Source of the DNA: Acanthamoeba lenticulata
Taxonomy: Eukaryota > Discosea > Longamoebia > Acanthamoebidae
NCBI GenBank assembly: GCA_002179805.1
Contig: NAVB01002838.1
Location: 1-15,395, forward strand
Direction: 5' to 3'
DNA: 15,395 bases
The notes under the pieces were generated by a model. That model was not told where the DNA came from, searched no databases, and saw nothing but the letters and a program-made list of their open reading frames with translations. The position numbers and the translations under genes are program-made. Positions 7,778 to 15,395 of this stretch are shown here, one piece after another. Position 1 is the first letter of the stretch. Every line of letters starts with the position of its first letter.

Positions 7778-9303
7778 ACAACTGCAAACACCTCAATCGA
7801 AGTCAATCAACGCAAGGTACTGCGCATAACTCTGCCACCTGTGAGTTGGAGATTAACTTCGAACTTGTGACAGATTGGCGCCATTCTTGGTTCGCTTGTT
7901 GCTGACGCGGCCTCCATGCCTATGCATTGGTGCGAACGCCCCCTCCCCGCTCGTGAGGAAGTACGGTTCACGTAACGGTTTGACTTGGACATCTTAGGCT
8001 CTATGACCGCGAAAAGATCAAGGAGCTCGTTGCTGCCCAGTCCGAACAGCCTGAGTTCTTCGACCCGCCCTCATGCCCTTACTACAGCTATGAGCTTGGA
8101 AGGAACAGTCCCTACGGTACATGCCGCTGATCAGATGATAACTGGGTCCAAGGCGAATGCCCTAACCCATTTTACCCACACAACAGGCGAGCAGTCGCTA
8201 CACCTATTGCAGGTGGTGGCCGAAAGCGGCAAGTTTGATCCGGCAGAGTACGCCGAGAAGGCCTACACCTACTTTGGCGGCCCCTACACAGGTACGCCCT
8301 GGGTCATCATTGCGCGCTCGTCCTCTTGGTCTTATGCATGAGCGCTTTGCAGGCCGCCTCGACCACAGTCTCAAGGGCTTCCTCGAGAACATGAAGCAGG
8401 GCAAGGTCTGGCCCGAGTACGTCCTGGGTCCCCTCTGCAGCGGACGGCTCGGGCGTGAAAGCTAATCCAGAACACAGGTGCGGCAGCGACGATGACCAAG
8501 CCAACGGCATCGCTCGAATGGTGTCCGTGGTGGCCCTCTACGCTGGCCAGCCCGAGATGCTGACCCGCGTGGAGGAGGCCGTGCGCGTCACGCAGAACAC
8601 GGACAAGGTACGGCCGTCTGCGGTCACCACGGATTGCGCCAAGATGGGGGCGGGCCTCCTCAGTATGTTGCACGTCTCAGGCTGTGGCGATGGCTCTGGC
8701 CGGGGCCCGCATCCTGGAACGCCTTATCCTTGGCGTTTCAGTCCCTGACGCGATCAGCGCCACATTGAAGGACCTGCGAGATGACGCTCGAGCGCGTCCC
8801 AACCCCGTGGATGGCGAGGTGGCCGACAAGATTGAGGTACGCCTGTGCTTTTATCACATACGGAAGCGGCATGGAGGTTGTGTTCCTCTCTTACCTTGAT
8901 GTCACTTTCCTTTCCGCTCGTCGCTGAGCAGGAAGCGTTGAAGCTACTGGACAAGCCTCACTTCGACGCGGTCAAGGCACTCGGACTCAGCTGCGCGTTC
9001 CCGTTTTCCCTCCAAAACGGCGTCCACATCATCTCCCAAACCACGGATTACGCCAGGTAGCTCCAGCCCATTTCTTTCTCCGCACACGAAGTTGACCAGA
9101 GAACTCGGTTGGTGGTGGTGAACCGCACCAGCGCGGTGCGCCAGAGCATTCTGGCGGGAGGCGACAACTGCAGCCGGCTCTTGTTCATCGGCGCTTGTCT
9201 GGGCGCTGTGCGCGGCCTCGACGGTTTACCGCGCGAGTGGGTGGCCAAGGCCACCGCCGGAGAGACAGCTACGCGCCTTGCTGAGCAGCTCGTCCAGCAG
9301 TAG
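7778..9303 (+). CDS. ADP-ribosylglycohydrolase-fold protein, J1-crystallin-like; 5' end uncertain
   Basis: Core exons: 7874-7929, 7998-8116, 8187-8291, 8353-8416, 8478-8607, 8681-8836, 8932-9056 and 9102-9303. They total 957 nt (318 residues) with consistent phases. A preceding 39-nt exon at 7778-7816 joins in frame, but no ATG is found in it. Seen: IGAILGSLVADAASMPMHWLYD, the usual family N-terminus; YGEQSLHLLQVVAESGKFDP where ARH enzymes carry T/S-D-D-T; CGSDDDQANGIARM in the middle; and near the C-terminus GGDNCSRLLFIGACLGAVRG then GLPREW (nt 9157 onward). The last motif fits the J1-crystallin/selenoprotein-J branch better than ARH1-3. The first Asp pair that binds Mg in ARH enzymes is absent, and the C-terminal G-G-D-x-D pattern has Cys at the second Asp, so canonical ADP-ribose hydrolysis is doubtful. 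The last intron (9057-9101, 45 nt) uses a GAG acceptor. The gene lies downstream of the perilipin gene, same strand. Confidence 0.83.
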
Positions 9304-9660
9304 CCGTTGTAGGTCACCCGGTGATGTAGGGCTAGGCCTGTTTGGGCCGGCTCCAGCTCAGTTAGTGCACACCAACAACACGTCGATGGGGGACACACGC
9401 ACCAACCACTCGCGGGCGATCTCGGGCTTTACAGACGGACTTATTCGGCCAATTGTGCCACGCGCGGCAATCTCGAAAACCCCAACACGAGGCTCTTTTG
9501 GGTCATGTTGGACGAGCCCGCACGAAGAAGTTGCTGTTCCGCTTCATCTAAGGGCCCGCGGCGCTCGCGGCAGCCTATCGGATCCACCCGAGATATGAAG
9601 CAGACAATGCGATAGTGTGGGGCGCTGGTTTACTCTGCATTCTTTTTCGCCCCCTTGGCC
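9304..9660. other. Intergenic region upstream of the receptor-kinase gene
   Basis: These 357 bases lie between the hydrolase stop and the receptor start. They must hold the 3' end of the former and the promoter of the latter. A plus-strand ORF and a minus-strand ORF cross it without family signal, typical of GC-rich DNA. The last 25 bases before the ATG are pyrimidine-rich (ctgcattctttttcgccccc), as is common just upstream of starts here. I see no clear TATA box or repeat. Confidence 0.5.
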
Positions 9661-12600
9661 ATGCCGTACGTCCAGTGTAGGGGCGTGAGTGAGCCGTTGA
9701 TCTTCATCGCGTTGCTCTTCTCTTTTATCTCCTTCTTCAACCAGGCCGGTACGTAGTCGTGGTATTCTGGTCTATCTCGCTCTCCTCTCCTCACGCTCGT
9801 TTTTGCTCGCTCAGGGGCGCAGTACAGCGTGAAGCTTGTAGGGGCTGGTGGTGCGGCCACGAGCAACCTGTACAATGCATACGGGACATACTACGGCTAC
9901 TCAAAGGACAACGTCGCGCTTTCCTACTCCACAACCGCCACGCTCGACGACGCGCTGTCCTCCTACGCGCAGAACCTGGTCGACTTTGTCGGCGCCGATA
10001 CGTCGCTCGACGCGGGCCAGTTCAATGGGGTGACCGGCCTGGTGCAGCTGCCCATCGCCGGCCTCCCTCTCGTCATCGGCTACAACCTACCGACGCTGCT
10101 TGCGACCGACACGCTGGTTCGTGCACGGCTACTTGTTGTGGCGAAGACCACAACTCGTTCATTTTAAGTGTGTGCGCTTTGTCAACTCCGAGATGATATT
10201 GACTTGCAAGTATTGTCTTTTTTCTCTCCTACTTTTATGAAGGTGTTGACCGGCGACGTGCTGGGGCGCATCTGGTTGGGCGAGGTGACGCACTGGAACG
10301 ACTCGATCATCGTCGCCCTCAACCCCAATATCACTGCTCGACTCCCGAACGAGCCCATCTACACGGCGTTCAGCAACGGCAGTGCAGTGAGCACCACCAC
10401 CGTGTTCAAGCGCGCACTCAACGTCTTCACCAACGGGGCATTTGCGCGCAACGGCTCGCTGGCTGGGCTGGCGCCTGTTGGCAACGGCTTCTCCTTCGGC
10501 TTCGCCACGGATGCGCAGCGCATCAGCTACGTCGGCGGCCAAGCCAACTCGCTCACGTACATGTCCGTGTTCGAGGCCACCAACGCAAGCATCCGCTACG
10601 CCTACATGCGCAACGCCGCAGGAGCTGTGGTCTCCCCGACGCAAACGGCCGTGCAAGCTGCCATGACGGCCTTCCGGTCGTACATCGACGCCGGTGCGTT
10701 GGCGCAAAACCTCCGCCAATCCACCCCATCCCGTCGGACTAACCCGCCGCATCGGACCACACAGACAACCTGACCGTGGACATCCTCAACGCCAACAGCT
10801 CGACTGCGTGGCCGCTGAGCTACATCAGCTTTGCGCTCATCCCGCAGAACCTGTCCACGCCGGATTGCTCCAACCTCAAGGAGTTCCTGCAGTTCCTCGC
10901 ATGGTTCGCTCCGCAGTGCCGCACGTGCGCCTGGTGAAGGTCTCACTGCCTTGTTCTGAACAGGACGCAGTTGAACTCCAAAGCGGGAACGGTGGCAAGC
11001 TCGCTGGGCTACACGTCCCTGATCAACGCCTATCGGCGGCGGTTGATCGACGCCATGGGCACGGTCTACTGCAACGGCGACAAGGCCTTCACGACGGCTG
11101 TCCTTCTGGGCATGGGCCCGTCCTACACCATCTACTACTCCTGGGTCGCGGACTACCCGAGTACGGCCTTCAAGGTCCAGTACACAGCAGGCGTCTCGCA
11201 GACCGCAATCACCGAGATGTCTGCCGGTATGTCTTGTTGCTGTTTTTATCAAAGGCTGTCTCTCCTCTCAAGCGTGCATGAGAACTGACCATAGACCCAC
11301 GACGTGTCCCCAGGCGACATCGACTATGCGGCGATCAGCACAGACCTCACGGCAGCGCAGCAAGCGTCGATGCCCGACGCCGCCGGAGCGCCCATGATCG
11401 GCTACGGCATCCTCCCTGTATATAATGTAAGCTCGCCATTCAGGAAGCTTTGCTTGCTCTCTTGTGGAGCCTTTTGCTGACATGGCCTCCTGGTCGGTCA
11501 TGTCGACAAGATTTCGGAGCTGCTCGGCCAAGAGCCCATCATCATGGACTTGAAAGCCGTCGCCTACATCTTCCTCAACAAGATCACTGTGCGTCTCGCT
11601 CCTCTCAAGCCGGCTTCGGCAGCGTTGGCTCACCCTCTGGTGGTGCGGTGTGACCCAAACAGATGTGGAATGACTCGTACCTCGCCCAATTGAACCCGCA
11701 CCTCGCGGGCCTGTTGCCCGAGCAGCCCATCACGATCGTCTACCAGACAGACCATTCGCCGGTGAACAGCATCATGACCGAGGCGCTGAGCAAGGCGGTG
11801 CCCGAGTGGTGCGAGCAGGTGCACAACGGCTCGATCGACATGCTGCCCCACTTCCCGGCCATGGACTCGGGCCGTGCCGTGGGCAAGTCCCTAGTGGGCA
11901 ACGCGCTGCTCTCGGCGCTGACCAACTTGCCCTACTCGTTCGGCTTCTACCAGAACCTAGACGTCGTCGTTTCGCGCACCCTCAAGGCCGTCTCGCTCTA
12001 CAACGCCGCCGGCAACGTGGTCAAGTGCAACACCACCACCGTCGCTTCCACGTTGAACGACCGTCAGGACGACATTGCACCGATCATCACCCTCAGTACG
12101 TCATCTGACCGTTGCACAGTGCGGTTCCGCAGGGCTGTGGACTGATCTTCATTTTCATCTTCATCTTTTCGTCGTGTCGTGTCGTGTCGTGCATGGACCA
12201 GCCCCCGGAGAGCAGAGCTGGCCGATGGTGCTGGTGAACCACATCTACATCCACACGCGTGAGATGACCGACTGTGTCAAGGCCGGTGGACTGCTCGACT
12301 ACCTCTACTGGACCCAAACCGACTCCACGGCCGCGACCATGGCCTCCAAGTACGCCTGCCAACCCCTTCCTCGCCCACGAGCACGGGGCTCACTCTGCCT
12401 GGCTCTCTCCTCTCTCACTCGCTATGTAGCGCCGGCGTGGTGGTCGCGGCCACCGTCCCGTCGGTGAAGCGGAGGCTGCTCAACCTGTTGGCCAACACCA
12501 CGTGTGGCGCGGGTGTGGCCGCGAGCTCGCTCTACGGGTGCATCATCGACGGCACCCTGTGCTCGGACCACGGCACTTGCACCAACGGCAAGTGCGACTG

Positions 12601-15395
12601 CGACTCGGGCTGGCAGGGCGACCGCTGCTCCGAGGAGAAGTCGTCGTCGGCCGACGTGGCGCTGGCCGTGGGCCTCGGCGTGGCGATCCCGCTGGTGTCT
12701 CTGGTCTTCCTGGTGCTCCTGTGCGCCCTCATCGGGCTCTTTATCTACGCGCGTCACGGGAGGAGAGGCAAGGACGACTGGGAGATCGACGCCAGCGAGC
12801 TCGACATGGGCGTCCACCTCGGCACTGGCGGGTTCGTAGCCTTTGACGTCTCCTTCATTCTTCCTGTTCCCCCCCCCAATCGTTTTCGTTCTTTCTCACT
12901 TTGCTTCGCTAGGTTTGGCGCCGTGCACCGGGCCATGTGGAAGGGAACCGAAGTCGCTGTTAAGATGATGAATACGGCCAACGTCACGCGCGAGATGGAG
13001 CGCAACTTCAAGGAGGAGGTGCGCGTGATGACGGCGCTGCGCCACCCGAACGTCGTCCTCTTCATGGCCGCCTCGACCAAACCGCCAAAGATGTTCATCG
13101 TCATGGAGTTCATGGGTCTCGGCTCGCTCTACGATGTACGTTGCCTTCAACTTTGTCGTCAATTGGTCAAAGGCATTGACACAGACAAACTTGTGTGGTT
13201 CTTGTCGACAGCTGCTCCAAAACGAGCTCGTGCCGGAGCTGCCCTACTTGCTCAAGGTCAAGATGGCCTACCAGGCGGCCAAGGGGATGCACTTCCTCCA
13301 CTCGTCGGGCATCGTCCACCGCGACCTCAAGTCCCTCAACCTGCTGCTCGACCACAAGTGGAACCTCAAGGTGTCGGACTTTGGCCTCACCAAGTTCAAG
13401 GAGGACATCAAGACCAACACCAAGGGCGGCCAGCCCATGGTGGTCAGCGTGCATTGGACCGCCCCCGAGGTGCTCAACGAGACGCCCGACGCCGACCTTG
13501 TGCTGGCCGACGTCTATTCCTTTGGTTCGTGCCTCGCTTTCGCTTTCGCTTTCTCTCTTTGTCCTTTGCTTCCAGCTCAGCTCACGTCGCCCGTGACGTC
13601 GTTCGCAGGCATCATCTTGTGGGAACTGCTCACTCGCCAGCAGCCGTACAACGGCCTGAGCCCGGCTGCGGTGGCCGTGGCCGTGATTCGTGACAACCTG
13701 CGGCCGACGATCCCGGAGGACCACGGCGCCCCGCCCGAGTACGTGGCCCTCATGCGGGACTGCTGGAACGTGGACCCCGTCATCCGACCGGCCTTCCTCG
13801 AGGTCATGACCCGCCTCAGCACTGGTAAGCCTGCGCGCTACACGCACAGCTTAGAAGCCTTCCACTAACCCTCATCTTCTTAATTGGCCAGAAATGGGCG
13901 CACAAGGGTCGTCGTTCAAGACGGGATCTTCGTCGACTTCGTCCATGTCCACCATGAGCCCCGGTTACTCGTGGACCGCGTCCGGAGCCTCGGGCGGTAC
14001 AAGCAGTTCCGGCGATCGAACCCGCTCCAACTCGTCGGCCGTCTCAGGTGCGCGCCTCTTGTCCTTCTTGCGGCTCCTGCGTTTACCAATGCCTCAACTC
14101 ACCATTGTTGTGTCGTCGGCGCAGCCAACCGAGACTCAGTGAATGCCGGCGGTGCCGGCGGCGTGCGGCCGCCGGAAGGGGACGTGGCGATCGTGTTCTC
14201 CGACATCACGCGCGCGGCCTCGCTCTGGGAGAGCTGCCCGGCGGCCATGCGCGACGCCACGCTGCTCCACAACGAGACGCTGCGCGGACTCCTCCGGCGG
14301 CACGGCGGCTACGAGGCGGCCTTCCCGCTGCGCGACCGCAATAGCGGTGAAGGCTCCTTCTGCATGGCCTTCCAGGACGCTTCGGCTGCGCTTGACTGGT
14401 GCGTCGAGGTCCAGCGTGCGCTCCTCGAGGCCGACTGGCCCGCGGACCTGTCGCGACACCCGGGCGCTGCCGAGGAGTGGACCGAGAGCGGCGGCGGCAA
14501 GGGCGGCCGAAAGGTCCTCTTCCGCGGGCTGCGCGTGCGGATGGGCGTCCACTGGGGCCGGCCTCGCCTGGCGCGTGACCCGATGACCCGCCGCGCCGAA
14601 TACACCGGGCCGGCGGTCAACGCCGCCGCGGGGGTCACGGCCCTCGCCCACGGCGGACAGATCCTCCTTTCGCAATCGCTCTTCCAGCAACTGGCCCCCG
14701 CCCGTGACGACGCCGACAAGGACGATGCGCGCTCGATCCGGTGTCTTGGGCGGTTCGAGTTGCCCGACGCGCCCGCCGGCTCGGCCAAGCTGTACGAGCT
14801 CAAGGCCCCCGGACTTGAGGCCCGCTTCTTCGGGGGCGTCGAAGACGAGCAAAGCGAGGTCTCCAAGCTTGCCGGCCGCGAGTCGACCGCATCGCGCAGC
14901 GACGATGGTGGCAGCGACGCCGGCGACGCCGAGCAGCTGCAGACGGCGGTGGGCGAGGGTATGACGTTCGAGGAGGACAAGTTTCTGACGTCGGCCAACC
15001 TCTGCCGGTGGGTGCTGGACTTCAACGAGATCCAAGTGGGCGCGCAGATCGGACTCGGCTCGTTCGGCGTCGTCTACCGCGGCCGCTGGAAGGGCGTCGA
15101 CGTGGCGGTGAAGCGGTTCATCAAGCAGCGCCTGGACGAGCGCCGCCTGCTTGAGTTCCGCGCCGAGATGGCCTTCCTGGCCGAGCTGCACCACCCCAAC
15201 ATCGTCCTCTTTATCGGCGCCTGCGTCACTCGTCCCAACCTGTGCATCGTCACCGAGTTTGTCAAGCGCGGCAGTCTCGACGACGTGCTCCTCGCGCAGG
15301 CGGCCCACGGAGCCGCGTCCTCAACCGCCAAGCTCGGCTACGAGCAGAAGCTGCGGCTGCTGCGCTCGGCGGCCCTGGGCATCAACTACCTCCAC
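9661..15395 (+). CDS. Receptor kinase: signal peptide, two PstS-like domains, EGF, TM, kinase, cyclase-homology domain, second kinase (partial)
   Basis: Predicted plasma-membrane receptor of the TKL class, presumably sensing a small ligand outside and signalling through two kinases. Exons: 9661-9748, 9815-10116, 10243-10693, 10765-10903, 10964-11226, 11314-11426, 11511-11588, 11663-12095, 12202-12349, 12430-12831, 12913-13135, 13212-13524, 13609-13824, 13892-14047 and 14125-15395 (open). They total 4596 nt, 1,532 residues without a stop. Introns run 60-126 nt. The start is the ATG opening a signal peptide (hydrophobic core LIFIALLFSFISFF, residues 13-26). Domain order by residue: PBP1 about 30-363, PBP2 about 368-697, EGF 709-738, TM about 747-779, kinase 1 about 802-1052, Ser/Gly linker 1057-1126, cyclase homology about 1127-1345, kinase 2 from 1408. 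Several N-x-S/T sites lie in the ectodomain. The kinase 2 catalytic loop and C-terminus lie beyond the window. Confidence 0.9.
9815..11072 (+). other. Domain: PstS-like solute-binding domain 1 of the receptor
   Basis: Seen: KLVGAGGAATSNLYNAYGTYYG (like the PstS G-A-G-A-T-x-P-x-x-Y opening), SYSTTATLDDALSS, VGADTSLDA (like the A-x-D-x-P/S-L segment), LVQLPIAGLPLVIGYN, VLTGDVLGRIWLGEVTHWND (PstS L-x-x-x-x-L-A-x-I-F-x-G-x-I-x-x-W-N-D), FSNGSAVSTTTVFKRAL (like R-x-D-G-S-G-T-x) and a C-terminal AWPLSYISFALI (like Y-P-I-x-x-x). Bacterial homologues bind phosphate in the periplasm. The arginine that precedes D-G-S-G-T in bacterial PstS is not seen (FSNGS), so the ligand may differ. Three introns interrupt it. 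Confidence 0.85.
11082..12505 (+). other. Domain: PstS-like solute-binding domain 2 of the receptor, more divergent
   Basis: A second copy of the same fold: GDIDYAAISTDLTAAQ, GYGILPVYN, LKAVAYIFLNKITMWNDSYLAQLNP, YQTDHSPVNSIMTEAL, SWPMVLVNHIYI and LLDYLYWTQTDSTAATMAS. The last aligns with FLQFLAWTQLNSKAGTVAS of copy 1 and fixes the splice site there. The ligand-loop equivalents (MGPSYT and TDHSPVN) lack the Gly/Ser/Thr pattern of copy 1, so this copy probably has a different ligand or a structural role. Confidence 0.78.
12171..12190 (+). repeat. Short tandem repeat (GTCGT)x4 inside a receptor-gene intron
   Basis: Four perfect copies of the pentamer GTCGT lie just before the acceptor at 12200-12201, after a TTCATC-rich pyrimidine tract. 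It is a simple microsatellite in non-coding DNA and likely to be length-variable. Confidence 0.85.
12539..12751 (+). other. Domain: EGF-like module and transmembrane helix
   Basis: Six cysteines at residues 709, 716, 722, 727, 729 and 738 have canonical EGF spacing and end in CDCDSGWQGDRC. After a short Ser-rich spacer comes one long hydrophobic helix at about 747-779 (VALAVGLGVAIPLVSLVFLV and onward to FIY), followed by the basic stop-transfer ARHGRRGK. This sets a type I topology with the kinases inside the cell. Confidence 0.9.
12818..13823 (+). other. Domain: TKL protein kinase 1, catalytic residues intact
   Basis: Seen: glycine loop LGTGGFGAV (802-810, with an intron inside it), VAVK Lys823, a Glu-rich C-helix (ERNFKEEVRVM), HPNVVLFMAAS, catalytic loop HRDLKSLN with Asp918, DFG with Asp936, WTAPEV and DVYSFGIILWELLT. 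The wording of these motifs is TKL/Raf-MLK-like. All residues needed for phosphotransfer are present, so activity is expected. Specificity for Ser/Thr is inferred from HRDLKSxN. Confidence 0.92.
14178..14830 (+). other. Domain: class III nucleotide cyclase homology domain with altered catalytic residues
   Basis: Seen: VAIVFSDITRAASLWE (first metal Asp1135 of the F-x-D-I motif), HNETLRGLLRRHGGYE, GSFCMAF, LRVRMGVHWGRP and YTGPAVNAAAGVTALAHGGQILLS. The fold is clear. The second metal Asp of the usual K-T-x-G-D motif is missing (local sequence NSGEGSFCMAF, nearest acid Glu1184, with extra residues after GGYE). The Arg of V-N-x-x-x-R is Gly1278, while Asn1274 remains. This suggests a regulatory or pseudo-cyclase, or an enzyme needing a partner chain. 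Confidence 0.82.
15021..15395 (+). other. Domain: TKL protein kinase 2, N-terminal lobe only in window
   Basis: Seen: IGLGSFGVVYRGRWKG (glycine loop from residue 1417), VAVK with Lys1438, a C-helix region ending FRAEMAFLAELHHPNIV, FIGACVTRPNLCIVTEFVKRG and the start of the catalytic lobe, ALGINYLH, at the last base. The next residues should be the catalytic loop, outside the window. The lobe looks active and is not a close copy of kinase 1. Confidence 0.9.

Noticed and set aside
9278..9598. Plus-strand ORF after the hydrolase gene
   Set aside because: It starts inside the last hydrolase exon in another frame, has no family signal and no splice partners.
10904..10963. A 30-nt intron at 10934-10963
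   Set aside because: A GT/AG pair there restores the frame, but the result keeps ten extra residues (FAPQCRTCAW). Alignment with PBP copy 2 (YLYWTQTDS against FLAWTQLNS) supports a normal 60-nt intron from 10904.
14136..15308. 390-codon open frame on the minus strand
   Set aside because: It lies exactly opposite the cyclase and kinase 2 exon. Strong C/G third-position bias removes stops from the antisense frame, and its product has no family features.

Overview
This window looks like nuclear DNA of a free-living amoeba of the Acanthamoeba type. It has GC-rich coding DNA with strong C/G third positions, very dense genes, and many introns, mostly 55-90 nt. It also carries a TKL-class receptor kinase with a bacterial-type periplasmic-binding ectodomain. 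The organism is inferred from style and gene content; I could not run a search.

Layout, left to right. Positions 1-456 hold the C-terminal part of a DDE (PIF/Harbinger/IS5-like) transposase in AT-rich DNA, followed by AT-rich hairpins up to about 585, where composition switches abruptly to GC-rich. Positions 760-2520 (minus) encode a seven-exon SET-domain methyltransferase of the Rubisco-LSMT/SETD type. It is divergent from a multi-pass membrane protein at 2658-4991 (plus). That gene converges on a small coiled-coil protein with a C-terminal membrane anchor at 5133-5590 (minus). The small gene is in turn divergent from a perilipin-like lipid-droplet protein at 5877-7480 (plus). A J1-crystallin/ADP-ribosylglycohydrolase-like protein follows at 7778-9303 (plus), with an unresolved 5' end that may begin in a 53-residue signal-anchor-like ORF at 7586. 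The last third, 9661-15395, is the 5' part of a very large receptor kinase gene that leaves the window.

The receptor is the outstanding feature. Fifteen exons join in frame to give 1,532 residues in this order: signal peptide, two tandem PstS-like solute-binding domains, one EGF-like module, one transmembrane helix, an apparently active TKL kinase, a Ser/Gly linker, a class III nucleotide-cyclase homology domain with altered catalytic residues, and a second TKL kinase whose C-terminal half lies outside. The architecture reads as a cell-surface nutrient or ligand sensor built by fitting a bacterial transport-type binding domain onto a eukaryotic kinase/cyclase signalling chain.

The exon models were built by hand from reading frames, GT/AG boundaries and family motifs. 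Five of the six intron-bearing genes give totals divisible by three with consistent phases. The membrane-protein gene has one unresolved junction, and the hydrolase gene has an uncertain start. The genes show no obvious shared pathway; they appear to be ordinary tightly packed neighbours.
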